A DNA stretch of 64,000 nt from an uncultured Bacteroidales bacterium (GCA_944325415.1 CALUZW010000003.1:1-64000), one strand, 5' to 3'. Counted from the stretch's first letter, positions 41,454 to 50,496 are shown. The notes: generated by a model from the sequence alone, not told the origin. Program-made: numbers and translations.

Positions 41454-41482
41454 AGAATCGCCCGTTCAAAGCGGGCGATTCT
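41454..41482. repeat. 11-bp inverted repeat between the TlpA-like and HsmA-like genes
   Basis: Arms 41454-41464 and 41472-41482 pair perfectly with a 7-base loop. It lies 14 bases before the next ATG, without a T-run, so it is a 3' stabiliser, a weak terminator or a leader hairpin that could limit ribosome access. Confidence 0.5.
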
Positions 41483-41496
41483 ACCGTAACCACACT

Positions 41497-41871
41497 ATGG
41501 AAACATTTTTAGTAACTGCCATCGTAAGCATGACACTGGCTCTTACATTCTATTCTATCGGCACATGGGGCGAACACATTGAGAAACGTCTCCGCCTGTG
41601 GCACATCGTTTTCTTCATTCTGGGTCTTTGCGCCGACTCGTTCGGCACAGCTCTGATGACCGAAATGGCCGACCCCGCAAAAAAAGACCTTCTGCACGGC
41701 ATCACCGGTGCAGCCGCCCTCTTTCTAATGGCCGTACACGCCCTTTGGGCCATTCTCACCTATTGGAAAGGAAGCCCGAAGGCAAAACGCAATTTCAGCA
41801 AGTTCAGCGTCTTTGTCTGGGCCTTCTGGCTGATACCCTACGCACTGGGCATCGTACTGGGCATGAAGTAA
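41497..41871 (+). CDS. HsmA-like (TIGR03987) small membrane protein
   Basis: A 124-residue protein with four membrane helices, matching the HsmA/TIGR03987 type of unknown function: SIGTWGEHIEKRLRLWHIVFFILG, DSFGTALM and LHGITGAAALFLMAVHALWA are the conserved blocks, with several histidines within the membrane that could bind heme or metal. That is speculation. No promoter box is obvious; it is probably reached by readthrough from the TlpA-like genes. Confidence 0.8.
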   Translation: METFLVTAIVSMTLALTFYSIGTWGEHIEKRLRLWHIVFFILGLCADSFGTALMTEMADPAKKDLLHGITGAAALFLMAVHALWAILTYWKGSPKAKRNFSKFSVFVWAFWLIPYALGIVLGMK

Positions 41872-41900
41872 GAGTCCATCTATCGGCTTCATACAAAGAG

Positions 41901-41932
41901 AGAGAGGCGGCCTTTCACAAGGCCGCCTCTCT
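41901..41932. terminator. Bidirectional terminator between convergent units
   Basis: A perfect 14-bp stem (41901-41914 with 41919-41932) with loop TCAC and short T-rich flanks lies between the HsmA-like gene and the end of the leftward TonB receptor operon. Confidence 0.75.
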
Positions 41933-41982
41933 TTCGAATGGGGATATGGTTCCCCCTTTCGCTTATCACGACAGTATGGTAG

Positions 41983-42930
41983 TTATTTCTCTATCGAAAA
42001 GCTGTAAATAATTTTTCCCTTCCCGTTGATCATATACAGGGTGAGTGTATCGTCGTCGGCCGACACCACCGAGAATCCGGCCTCGGAGCTGCAAAAGAGA
42101 GTTCCATCGATGGGCTTGACATCGCGTGCCAGCGATCCCGACGAATTGACCACATACTGCACCTTGCTGCCGGCCGGACGTATGTGCTGGAAATTGTGTA
42201 TATGACCGCACAGATAGAGGTCTACGCCGTAGGCATCGAGCAGCGGTTTGAGACGGGCCTGCATATCGAGACGCTCCGAATCGCCCTTGTAGGTCTCGGC
42301 AAAGACCGGGTGATGGCCCATCACGATTTTCCACTTGGCCGTACTGCTTTTAAGCGTCTTTTCTATCCAGTCGAGCTGTTTTTTGAGATTCTGCTTTCCG
42401 GCATCGGCATACTTGTCGCCCTCCTCGCGGTACTTGTCAATCATCGGGGTAGTATCGATAAAGACAAGAAGCATCTTCTCATTGTCGCCGGCCTCCTGCT
42501 CCACAGCATAGTAACGGCCCTTGGTCGACCAGCGACGGCTCACCTTGGTGTAATCGAGAACAGCCTGGGTATTGCCACGATATTCGTGGTTACCGAGTAT
42601 GGCATACCAGTCAATCATCAATTCGGGGTGAGAATAGATGAGTTCATAGTTGGTCATCCACAGCGGGTCATCGACCGAAGCCACACCCTCGAAATGATGC
42701 ACATCACCCAGAGCGGCCACAAATTCAATATCGATATTCTCGGCCAGCTCGCCCATCAGTTCGGCAATGGGCTTCTGCTCGTAATAGCCGTTGCGGCCGA
42801 GGTCATTGGCCACGATGAACGAGTGAGCCTCCTCATTTACAGCAGGTACTTCGACTGTGGTCTGGGCCAAGGTGCTGCCAGCAAAGCAGGCCGACAGCAG
42901 AAGGGTATAGAAAAGATTCTTGATTTTCAT
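41983..42930 (-). CDS. Secreted purple-acid-phosphatase-like metallophosphoesterase
   Basis: A 315-residue exported protein (signal peptide ending in GSTLAQ). The calcineurin-like metal motifs are in order: NDLGRNG, ALGDVHH, ILGNHEYRGN, VMGHHPVF and CGHIHNFQH. The order and the GNHEYRGN block resemble ACP5/tartrate-resistant purple acid phosphatases, but the Tyr that gives those enzymes their colour (GDNFY) is replaced by His (GDVHH). It would release phosphate from esters outside the inner membrane. It is the last gene of the TonB receptor operon, 29 bases after the beta-helix lipoprotein gene. Confidence 0.85.
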   Translation of the reverse strand: MKIKNLFYTLLLSACFAGSTLAQTTVEVPAVNEEAHSFIVANDLGRNGYYEQKPIAELMGELAENIDIEFVAALGDVHHFEGVASVDDPLWMTNYELIYSHPELMIDWYAILGNHEYRGNTQAVLDYTKVSRRWSTKGRYYAVEQEAGDNEKMLLVFIDTTPMIDKYREEGDKYADAGKQNLKKQLDWIEKTLKSSTAKWKIVMGHHPVFAETYKGDSERLDMQARLKPLLDAYGVDLYLCGHIHNFQHIRPAGSKVQYVVNSSGSLARDVKPIDGTLFCSSEAGFSVVSADDDTLTLYMINGKGKIIYSFSIEK

Positions 42931-42959
42931 AAGACGAATATTTAAATTGAGAATAAAAC

Positions 42960-44270
42960 TTATTTACTACCGAAAGCGCCGAAGAAGGCCGAAGGAGCGG
43001 GCGAGGTAAAAGTCGTCTGTGAATAGATTCCATTAAGGCCTTCAAAGGTCAGACCACCGGCAAAATGGCGGGTAAACGAGGTATTACCACCGGTAAGAGC
43101 CGGCGAACCAGCAGCCAGATGGAAGTCCCAGGCATCGTTCCACTCTTGGGGAGCGCCCTCTTCATTACCACCCACGTTGATATTAATATTGCTCTGGCGG
43201 GTAAAATTTACAAAGAGAGGATCTTTATCACCGGGCGTAGCGCTCATGATGTCGTTGGCTCCGTTGAGGATACCTTCGCTCTCGTCGGGCTGCATCTGAG
43301 CCACACCGTCGGCAGTCGAAGCAAAATAGTAGTTGGGGGTAATCACACACTTCTCGTCTTCAAAAGCCTCGGTATCGTGTTTCAGCCCCCAGCGGCAGTC
43401 GTAAATCATGTTGTTGTACATCTCGGCATAGATACCCTCTTCGAGCCATATCGAACCACCTTTTTTCTTGGGACGACGCCAGCCGCTGTTCACAATCGTA
43501 TTGTTGTAGCAATAGAGATGCGACTGTACGTTGGTAAATCCCGAGTTGGAGAGTTTGAATCCGTTGGTATTGGCATCGTAGATGAGGTTATAGGCAATAT
43601 CGGCCTTGCACTCCGACTTGTAGTTGATGGCTTCGCCTCCCTCTTCGCCGTTGCAGATGAAATAGTTGTTGGAAACAATCGACTCACCGCCGGTGATGTA
43701 AATCTGGTCTTCGGCGTTGTTGCGGAACACACAGTTCTGAATCAACATCTTACCATCGGGGTTGCAGAAGTGTACAGCCGGTACACCCTCGCCGGTCTCT
43801 GTCTTGAAGAGCTGATTGCGGAACGAGAGAGAATTTTCGGTCGTCAGTGCGCCTCCATACTCGATAACGGTGTGGAGCAGCACCAGCTCGGGACAATCAT
43901 ATCCGCAGATAATACCACCCCAGTTGCGGGAGAAGCGATTACCCTTCGACGAGGCCTCCACGGTGAAGGTAACAGGATTCTCTTCGGTACCAAGGCAGTA
44001 CATGCTGCCGAGAACCACGATTTCGGGTTTCACTTCGGTATTGGCAGCTATCACGGTGGCACCCTCTTCGACAACGAGCACCTGGCCTTCGTCTACAAGG
44101 AAGTGGTCGGTAAGCGTTACCGTAGTGTCTTTGGGCCAAACGATAACATTGCCGGGCAGGCTATTGGAACCGGAATCAATACCGTCGTTGCTCTTCTCCT
44201 CCTCGGAGCAGGCCGTTGTCAGAATAGTAGTTGCGGCAAAAAACATTGCCAAAGTTCTTGTCAGTTTCAT
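42960..44270 (-). CDS. Lipoprotein with right-handed beta-helix repeats
   Basis: A 436-residue lipoprotein (lipobox LTTAC). After an acidic, Ser-rich linker the middle of the protein is made of short repeats of the parallel beta-helix kind (IQNCVFRNN, VSNNYFICNG, AYNLIYDAN, CYNNTIVNSG, MYNNMIYDCR). No polysaccharide-lyase catalytic site is evident. In this position, between a TonB receptor and a phosphatase, it may be the surface substrate-binding partner of the receptor, replacing a SusD. That is inference. Confidence 0.8.
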   Translation of the reverse strand: MKLTRTLAMFFAATTILTTACSEEEKSNDGIDSGSNSLPGNVIVWPKDTTVTLTDHFLVDEGQVLVVEEGATVIAANTEVKPEIVVLGSMYCLGTEENPVTFTVEASSKGNRFSRNWGGIICGYDCPELVLLHTVIEYGGALTTENSLSFRNQLFKTETGEGVPAVHFCNPDGKMLIQNCVFRNNAEDQIYITGGESIVSNNYFICNGEEGGEAINYKSECKADIAYNLIYDANTNGFKLSNSGFTNVQSHLYCYNNTIVNSGWRRPKKKGGSIWLEEGIYAEMYNNMIYDCRWGLKHDTEAFEDEKCVITPNYYFASTADGVAQMQPDESEGILNGANDIMSATPGDKDPLFVNFTRQSNININVGGNEEGAPQEWNDAWDFHLAAGSPALTGGNTSFTRHFAGGLTFEGLNGIYSQTTFTSPAPSAFFGAFGSK

Positions 44271-44318
44271 GTCTGTTAAAAAATTGATTGGAAAAATGTT
44301 CTATTTTGAAAAAGTATA

Positions 44319-47051
44319 TCACAGTTTATAGCGTACTCCCACCATAAATCCTATGCCGGAATAGTTGTCGCGTATGAGGGTGCGGTCTTGGCTCTGCGAC
44401 GGGAAGTCGTAGTTATAGGCGTTGGTGGTCTTGATGTAGCGTTTGTAATGGGTGTTGAGCAGATTGGTAGCCTTGGCATAGAGCGAGAAGTTGCCCAGTT
44501 TTTTCTCGACCGAGGCGTCGAGCGAGAAAACGGGACTGTCCCAGTAGTCGGCCTCGTAATAGTGCGACACGACGGCCATCTTCTCACCGGTGTAGGAGAA
44601 TGAGAGTTGGGCGTCCCACCCCTTCTCGGTATTCTTATAAAGGAGCGAGAGGTTGGCCACATGCGGAGCCTGGCCTACGAGCGGGCGGGTCTGGTCGACC
44701 GAGAGGCGTTGGAGCGAACCGCTCTCGCGGGAATAAAGCGTCTTGGGGGTGGTAATCTGCGAATGGGTGTAGGTGTAGTTGGCCTTTATGCCGATGTAGC
44801 GGAAATATTTGATGACATCGACCTCGACCCCCACGTTACGGGCGTTACCCAGGTTGGCCGGTCCGTAGCCGAACTGACGGTTGTTGACCGAGTAATAGGC
44901 ATATTCGATGGGGTCCTGTATGTTCTTGTAGAAGAGGCCCACCATCACCTGGTCGGTTACCGAGGGGAACCACTCCCAGCGCAGGTCGACATTGTCGATG
45001 CGGGCCCGTTTCAAATCCTTGTTTCCGAACTCGGTGTAGTCTTCGTTGATAATCGAATAGGGAACGACTTCGAAGAAACCGGGGCGGTTCACCGAACGGA
45101 AGTATGAGAGGCGCAGGTTCATCGCCTCAATGGGCGAATATTTGAGATGAAGCGACGGCAGGAAGTCCCAATACACCTGACCGCCGTCGGGGTCGTCCTT
45201 GTAGTTGGGATAATACATGTGGTAGCCTTGGTCGGTGTGCTCGGCACGTACGCCGGCTATGACATTCCACACCTCGTTGCCGAGACGATACATGAGATAG
45301 GCTGCACCGATGCGTTCGTGGGCATCGTAATCGAGCGGACCTACACTACCTTGCGAAGCCTGCAACTTCCACTCGATGTCGGTAACCGAGCCGAAGTCTT
45401 CGCCCTGATACTGCTGACCATCGGGGGTAAAGAGGTACGACACATAGTCGTTGGTGCGGCGTTTGTCGCGATAGAGACCGCCCCACTTCAACGACATCGG
45501 GGCAAAGGCCTCGTCGTAGGCCCACTCAAAGTTGGCCGCAGCCGAGAGGTCGCGGTCGCTGTTGCTCTCCCAGCGGCGCTCCATGTGGTCGGCACGTACC
45601 TTGTCGACATAGTTGTTGCGGTCGTTTTCGAGTACGACATAGGTGCGGTCGGGCGCATCGTTGGTGGCATTGGCCCACACGAGCGACCAGTCGGCCTCGA
45701 CACCACGGCCCAGCCGGTGGTCGCCTTGCAGGGTAAACGAGATGATGTTCTGGCGTTCAAATATCGAACGGGTCTCCCACTCTTCGAGCGAATTGCCCTC
45801 TTCGGGAGCATAATTGAGCGAGAGGTCGGTAATCTTGCTGTCGCGCACTCCCATAGAATTGTTGCCCACATACACGCCATAGAGCGAGAAGGTATTGTAC
45901 TTGTTGAGGCGGAAATCACTTTTCATGTGCAGGGCATACTGCATCTTCATCTCGGAATAGAAGCGCTCACGCATCGACGAGAGGCGCACCGTCGACTCGC
46001 TTTGCGGCATATTGTCTTCAAAAAAGAGCGACTCGGTGCCCCGGTTGAAATTCTGGAAACTACCCGAAAGCACAATGCCCAGACGGTCGTCGAAATAACG
46101 GTCGCCCCATGAGAGGCCCAACGTCACATCGGGCAGTGCCGCCCGCTGTTTGTAACTCATCGTTCCCTGCTTGAAGTCGGCCGGCGTAGCGTGATACTCC
46201 TTGCCGAAGGCTTCGCGCGGCGAGGTCATCATCACGCCGCTGCGGTCGAAGGTCATAAACTGATTGTTGAAAAACAGCGAATTGTAACCCACCGAGGCAT
46301 TAATATTGAACAGGCGCGACGAAGGAGCCTCTTTCATGATGAGGTTTACCACGCCGCCGGTAGCATCGCCCTCCATGTCGGGCGTCAACGACTTGGTCAC
46401 TTCGAGGCGGTCGAGCATCTCGCTAGGGAAAATATCGAGGGCAATGTAACGGTCTTTGTTCTCGGGGCTGGGTATCTTCACACCATTGACCAAGGTATAG
46501 TTGTAGCGCTTGTCCATACCACGCAACACGGCATACTGACCCTCGCCCGAACTCTCCCGCTCCATCGTTACACCCGAGATACGCTGTAACACGTTGGCCA
46601 CGGTAATGTCGGGCGATATTTCAATACTGCGGGCACTCATCACGTTCATCACCGTAGGTGCGCTCCGCTCGATGTAACGGGCACCCATATCGGTAGCCCG
46701 GTCATATCGGGCCTCGACCTTTACCTCGTGGAGGTCATGGCTCTGCGGTTCGAGTTCGATTCTCAGAGTTTCTGTCTCGGAAGAAATTTCATATACCCCT
46801 TCGTTATATCCCAAATACCGGGCCACAAGGGTCATTTTCATGTTCTGGGGAAGGTCTTTCAACTGAAAGGTACCGTCGAGACCGGCGGCTGTGCCCACCG
46901 AGGGTCTCTCTTTCACGACGACCGTCGCACCGATAAGCACGTCGCCCGTACGCTTGTCTATCACAACTCCGTTCAGCGTATAAGCCGAAGCCGTGTGCGA
47001 AAGAATCACAAAAAGCACATGGATAAATAAGATAACTTTTGCCTTAAACAT
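44319..47051 (-). CDS. TonB-dependent outer-membrane receptor (non-SusC type)
   Basis: A 910-residue receptor with a signal peptide (SHTASA), a CarboxypepD-regulatory-like domain (about 24-105, GVVIDKRTGDVLIGATVVV), a plug domain (about 130-250, VLQRISGVTMERE and YAVLRGMDKRYNYTLVNGV) and a large beta barrel ending in GIGFMVGVRYKL. It lacks the SusC signature and has no SusD neighbour. It heads an operon with a beta-helix lipoprotein and a phosphatase, and six 11-bp repeats sit just upstream of its promoter, so uptake of a phosphate ester or phosphate-linked ligand is a reasonable inference. Confidence 0.93.
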   Translation of the reverse strand: MFKAKVILFIHVLFVILSHTASAYTLNGVVIDKRTGDVLIGATVVVKERPSVGTAAGLDGTFQLKDLPQNMKMTLVARYLGYNEGVYEISSETETLRIELEPQSHDLHEVKVEARYDRATDMGARYIERSAPTVMNVMSARSIEISPDITVANVLQRISGVTMERESSGEGQYAVLRGMDKRYNYTLVNGVKIPSPENKDRYIALDIFPSEMLDRLEVTKSLTPDMEGDATGGVVNLIMKEAPSSRLFNINASVGYNSLFFNNQFMTFDRSGVMMTSPREAFGKEYHATPADFKQGTMSYKQRAALPDVTLGLSWGDRYFDDRLGIVLSGSFQNFNRGTESLFFEDNMPQSESTVRLSSMRERFYSEMKMQYALHMKSDFRLNKYNTFSLYGVYVGNNSMGVRDSKITDLSLNYAPEEGNSLEEWETRSIFERQNIISFTLQGDHRLGRGVEADWSLVWANATNDAPDRTYVVLENDRNNYVDKVRADHMERRWESNSDRDLSAAANFEWAYDEAFAPMSLKWGGLYRDKRRTNDYVSYLFTPDGQQYQGEDFGSVTDIEWKLQASQGSVGPLDYDAHERIGAAYLMYRLGNEVWNVIAGVRAEHTDQGYHMYYPNYKDDPDGGQVYWDFLPSLHLKYSPIEAMNLRLSYFRSVNRPGFFEVVPYSIINEDYTEFGNKDLKRARIDNVDLRWEWFPSVTDQVMVGLFYKNIQDPIEYAYYSVNNRQFGYGPANLGNARNVGVEVDVIKYFRYIGIKANYTYTHSQITTPKTLYSRESGSLQRLSVDQTRPLVGQAPHVANLSLLYKNTEKGWDAQLSFSYTGEKMAVVSHYYEADYWDSPVFSLDASVEKKLGNFSLYAKATNLLNTHYKRYIKTTNAYNYDFPSQSQDRTLIRDNYSGIGFMVGVRYKL

Positions 47052-47083
47052 ACTGTCGTTTTCGTATAATTATTTTGACAGCG

Positions 47084-47091
47084 CAAAAGTA
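47084..47091 (-). promoter_or_regulatory. -7 promoter box of the TonB receptor operon
   Basis: TACTTTTG on the minus strand, 33 bases from the ATG. No -33 match exists; the 11-bp repeat array occupies that position, as expected for an activator-dependent promoter. Confidence 0.65.
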
Positions 47092-47098
47092 CCGGGCT

Positions 47099-47164
47099 CT
47101 TATTACAATAGAATAACAAGCCTGTTATAGAAGCGTAACAATTGTGTTAAGAAACCGTTACAAA
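47099..47164 (-). repeat. Six tandem 11-bp units, core TTGTAAC (Pho-box-like array)
   Basis: Read on the minus strand the 66 bases divide without gaps into six 11-mers at 47154-47164, 47143-47153, 47132-47142, 47121-47131, 47110-47120 and 47099-47109. Positions 5 (T) and 7 (A) are the same in all six and the consensus of the first eight bases is TTTGTAAC. The array ends 7 bp before the -7 box. PhoB-type regulators bind tandem 11-bp units in this place; which regulator acts here is not shown. Confidence 0.7.
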
Positions 47165-47249
47165 GATTTTCGGAAATCGCCCCGCACATTCGGGACAACC
47201 ATCTAAAAACCAATCACCTGCAAACGACGAAAGAAACAGCCGACATGTT

Positions 47250-48098
47250 TCAGAAGAGGCGCATCTGGCTGTAACACGGCACGGCATCGTCGACCGGGAA
47301 GAGGTACAGTTCGCTCGCCGTGTTGCGGGGCAGAGGGGCCAACAGCACATCACGCCCCACGACGATATCGCTTTGCATAAGACGTTCCTCTATCGTGCGG
47401 CAGGCCAGTTCGGGCGTATTGTTCTCGCGACTGAGATGGCACAAGAAAATGTGTGAGAGGCCGGAGTGGTAATGTGTGGCAAGAAACTCGGCCGTATCGT
47501 TGTTGCACAGGTGTCCCGAACGGGAAACGATGCGTTTTTTCAAATAATAGGGATAGGGGCCCTGCTGCAACATCGCCATATCGTAGTTGGCTTCAAGTAC
47601 CAGGCAGTGGGCCTGTTGCAGATAGTCGGCCACACGGTCGGGAATATATCCCAGGTCGGTGGCAAAGACAAAACAGCGGCCGCCGGCCTCGATGCGGTAT
47701 CCCACATTGTCGGTACCGTCGTGGGGCACCTCAAAGGCAGTAATGGTAAAGTCGCGTATGGCAAAGGGGGTATCTTTGAGTATGGGCCGTCCCACGGAAT
47801 AGATTTTCTGCGTCATGGCATAGCAGCGGTTCATGCCGTTGAGAATGGACTGTGTCGTATAGACGGGAATACCGCACTTCTCTCCCACATAGCCAGCCCC
47901 GCGGATGTGGTCGGCATGGTCGTGGGTAATGCACACCGCCACAATCGATTCAAAGGCGATGCCGTTGGCCGCCAGCGACTTCTTGATTTGCCGGGCCGAG
48001 ATGCCTGCATCAACAAGGATACCGTAGGTATCGGTACCCAGATAGTAACAGTTACCGCTGCTGCCGCTCGACAGACTCAAAAACCGTATCTGATTCAT
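47250..48098 (-). CDS. MBL-fold metallohydrolase (YycJ/WalJ-like)
   Basis: A 282-residue soluble metallo-beta-lactamase-fold protein. The metal motif THDHADH, the following His in EVPHDGTDNVGY, Asp in FATDLGYI and the late SGHLCNN / FLCHLSRENN are in family order. Homologues are YycJ/WalJ-type exonuclease-like hydrolases linked to DNA metabolism and cell-wall signalling in Firmicutes; role here unknown. The start at 48098 (MNQIRFLSLSSGSSGN) matches family N-termini; the longer frame to 48233 adds a low-complexity Ala/Ser/Glu segment. Confidence 0.88.
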   Translation of the reverse strand: MNQIRFLSLSSGSSGNCYYLGTDTYGILVDAGISARQIKKSLAANGIAFESIVAVCITHDHADHIRGAGYVGEKCGIPVYTTQSILNGMNRCYAMTQKIYSVGRPILKDTPFAIRDFTITAFEVPHDGTDNVGYRIEAGGRCFVFATDLGYIPDRVADYLQQAHCLVLEANYDMAMLQQGPYPYYLKKRIVSRSGHLCNNDTAEFLATHYHSGLSHIFLCHLSRENNTPELACRTIEERLMQSDIVVGRDVLLAPLPRNTASELYLFPVDDAVPCYSQMRLF

Positions 48099-48236
48099 CG
48101 TTTCTTTCTCTCCAATAGATAATTCGTGTGTGTTCTTCTCCACAGGCCGCACGATACGAGCCCGGGAGAAACCGGCACCGGAAGAGGGCGCGGCAGAAGC
48201 CACAACGGCCGTCTCCGGTTCTGTGTCGGGCACCCG

Positions 48237-48947
48237 CTACTTATACAATAAGAATATACAGGGTGTTTTGGGCAACGAGGGCTTGTGCCTGGCCCACTCG
48301 GCCAGCGTGAGGGTGCGTATCGACTCCTCGGCCGTGGTGATGCCCAAGGCTATGCACAGGCGCGTCTGCGGACGGCAGTAGCGCAAGCAGTCGTCGACCA
48401 TCTTGTCGTTGCGGTAGGGTGTCTCGATAAAAATCTGCGTCTCGTTCTCGTTGTAGATGCGCTGTTCGAGACGTTTCATGGCCTTGGCCCGCTCGCCTCC
48501 GTCGATGGGCAGATACCCGTGAAAGGCAAAACTCTGCCCGTTGAACCCCGATGCCATGAGCGACAGCAGTATCGACGAGGGGCCCACCAGCGGCACCACC
48601 TTGTAGCCCTTGCGCTGGGCCACGGCCACCACATCGGCACCGGGATCGGCTACGGCAGGACAGCCGGCTTCGGAAATCACCCCCACGGGCAGCCCTTCGG
48701 CCAGCGGGGCCAGGAATCCGGCCACGGCTTCGGGCGGTGTGTGGCGGTCGAGCGTGTAAAAGGTGATGGCGTCGATGTCGGTCGACGGGTCGCACCGTTT
48801 GAGGAACCGACGGGCCGAACGCACGTTTTCCACGATGAAGTGATGGATTCCCGACGTTATGTCGCGATTGTAGGGGGGCAACACCCGGTCGTGCGGCGTG
48901 TCGCCCAACGTAACGGGTATGAGGTACAGGGCTGCTTCGAGCATCAT
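48237..48947 (-). CDS. RsmI-like SAM-dependent methyltransferase
   Basis: A 236-residue member of the tetrapyrrole-methylase/RsmI family. Motifs LYLIPVTLGDTP (start), ISEAGCPAVADPGADVV, LVGPSSILLSLMASGFNG and FIETPYRNDKM are those of 16S rRNA 2'-O-ribose methyltransferase relatives; the Bacteroidetes form is shorter at the C-terminus than E. coli RsmI. The twin ATGs at 48947/48944 give the family N-terminus; the longer frame from 49205 runs into the divergent promoter region. Confidence 0.88.
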   Translation of the reverse strand: MMLEAALYLIPVTLGDTPHDRVLPPYNRDITSGIHHFIVENVRSARRFLKRCDPSTDIDAITFYTLDRHTPPEAVAGFLAPLAEGLPVGVISEAGCPAVADPGADVVAVAQRKGYKVVPLVGPSSILLSLMASGFNGQSFAFHGYLPIDGGERAKAMKRLEQRIYNENETQIFIETPYRNDKMVDDCLRYCRPQTRLCIALGITTAEESIRTLTLAEWARHKPSLPKTPCIFLLYK

Positions 48948-49039
48948 ATTCTGGGTTTTCAGGGGAGAAATCGTATCATGTCCGGCGGGCTTTACCATCG
49001 TCTTGGAGCGAATCGCCGACTTCGCCACCGATTTATCGG

Positions 49040-49057
49040 CAAAAATAGTTAATTTTG
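49040..49057. promoter_or_regulatory. Adjacent divergent -7 boxes for the two methyltransferase genes
   Basis: TATTTTTG on the minus strand (49040-49047) and TAATTTTG on the plus strand (49050-49057) stand 2 bases apart, back to back. Initiation on one side would exclude polymerase on the other, so the two rRNA methyltransferase genes could be regulated against each other. Confidence 0.5.
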
Positions 49058-49086
49058 CCCGAAAACAGAACCGCATCGACTGAGAA

Positions 49087-50496
49087 ATGGAACTACCTGC
49101 CGAGTTTTCCGCCCGCATGCACCGACTGCTGGGCGATGAATATGCCGCCTTCGAAGCGGCCCTCACGACCGAGCCGCAGACAAGCATACGCCTCAATCCC
49201 GCCAAATGCGACCGACAGCCCGACTACCGACCGGTGCCGTGGTGCCGCCATGCCTATTACCTCGACACACGGCCGGCCTTCACGTTCGACCCCCGGCTGC
49301 ACGGAGGCGTGTACTATGTACAGGAGGCCTCGTCGATGTTTCTCGACTACCTCCTGCGCCGGTACGTTAACCGTCCGGTACGCTATCTCGACCTGTGCGC
49401 CGCACCCGGCGGAAAAAGCACACTCGCCCTCTCGGCCCTCCCGGCAGGCAGCCTGGCCGTGTGCAACGAAGTGGTGCGCAACCGGGCCCATATCCTGGCC
49501 GAGAACATCGCCAAATGGGGCTTCGGCAACACCGTGGTAACCCGCAATTCGGCAGCCGACTTCGGCGCTCTGCACCACTACTTCGACGTGATACTGGTCG
49601 ACACTCCCTGCTCGGGCGAAGGCATGTTCCGTAAAGATGCGCAGGCCATCGACGAATGGTCGCCCGCCCAGGTGGGTCTGTGTGCCGACCGCCAGCGCGA
49701 AATCCTCACCGACATATGGGACGCCCTGCGCCCGGGCGGACTGCTCATATACAGCACCTGCACCTACAACCGCGAGGAGAACGAAGAGATGGTTCATTTC
49801 CTGATGAAGCATTTCGGAGCCACCCCGCTCGATGCCGCACCTCCCGAGGAGTGGCACATACACCCTTCGCTCGATGCCGACCTGCCTGCCTACCGCTTCA
49901 TGCCCCACTACACCCGGGGCGAAGGCCTTTTCATGGCCGCACTACGCAAATCGGGCGATGAAGACGACTGCGAACGCGACAGCTGGCTCCGGCGCTCGGC
50001 CCGCCGCCAGGAGAAGAAAAAAACGGGTCGCCCTGCCGCCAAAGACGACAACCACGCCCTACGGTCGTGGATACTCTCGCCCGACGACTACCTCTTCGAC
50101 ACCGCAGCCGACACCGTAACCGCCCTGCCTGCCGCCTATGCCGCCGACCACGCCCTCTTCGCAACACGCTTCGATGTCGTACACCGCGGCATACCGGTCG
50201 CCACCCCCAAGGGTCGCGAATGGCTGCCCCACCCGTCACTCGCACTGTCGACCCATCTCAACAGAGAGGCATTCGACACCCTGTCGCTCACTCAGGCCGA
50301 AGCCATCGTCTACCTGCGGCGAGAGAGCCCGGCCATAATGCCCGACAGCCGGCGCGGCATACGCCTCGTTGCCTGCGACAACGTGCCTCTGGGCTGGTGC
50401 AACCACCTCGGCAACCGCATCAACAACCTCTATCCGCCTGAGTGGCGCATACGCAGCGGCTACCTACCCGACAACCCCAACCTGCCCGTGTGGTAG
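49087..50496 (+). CDS. RsmB/NOP-family 16S rRNA (cytosine-C5) methyltransferase
   Basis: The 469-residue enzyme carries the SAM motif LDLCAAPGGKSTLAL (about residue 100), the motif IV Cys in DTPCSGEGMFRKD and the catalytic Cys in IYSTCTYNREENEEM. The C-terminal third is a PUA-like RNA-binding domain as in RsmF (YebU). It methylates a cytosine in 16S rRNA, probably C1407, by homology. Normal length for RsmF-type proteins. It is divergent from the RsmI-like gene. Confidence 0.92.
   Translation: MELPAEFSARMHRLLGDEYAAFEAALTTEPQTSIRLNPAKCDRQPDYRPVPWCRHAYYLDTRPAFTFDPRLHGGVYYVQEASSMFLDYLLRRYVNRPVRYLDLCAAPGGKSTLALSALPAGSLAVCNEVVRNRAHILAENIAKWGFGNTVVTRNSAADFGALHHYFDVILVDTPCSGEGMFRKDAQAIDEWSPAQVGLCADRQREILTDIWDALRPGGLLIYSTCTYNREENEEMVHFLMKHFGATPLDAAPPEEWHIHPSLDADLPAYRFMPHYTRGEGLFMAALRKSGDEDDCERDSWLRRSARRQEKKKTGRPAAKDDNHALRSWILSPDDYLFDTAADTVTALPAAYAADHALFATRFDVVHRGIPVATPKGREWLPHPSLALSTHLNREAFDTLSLTQAEAIVYLRRESPAIMPDSRRGIRLVACDNVPLGWCNHLGNRINNLYPPEWRIRSGYLPDNPNLPVW

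Noticed and set aside
44319..47051. SusC/SusD-type polysaccharide utilisation locus
   Set aside because: The receptor lacks the SusC plug signature and no SusD-like gene or glycoside hydrolase lies in the operon.
48948..49205. N-terminal extension of the RsmI-like protein
   Set aside because: It runs through the divergent promoter region and overlaps the start of the rRNA methyltransferase gene; family members start at LYLIPVTLGD.
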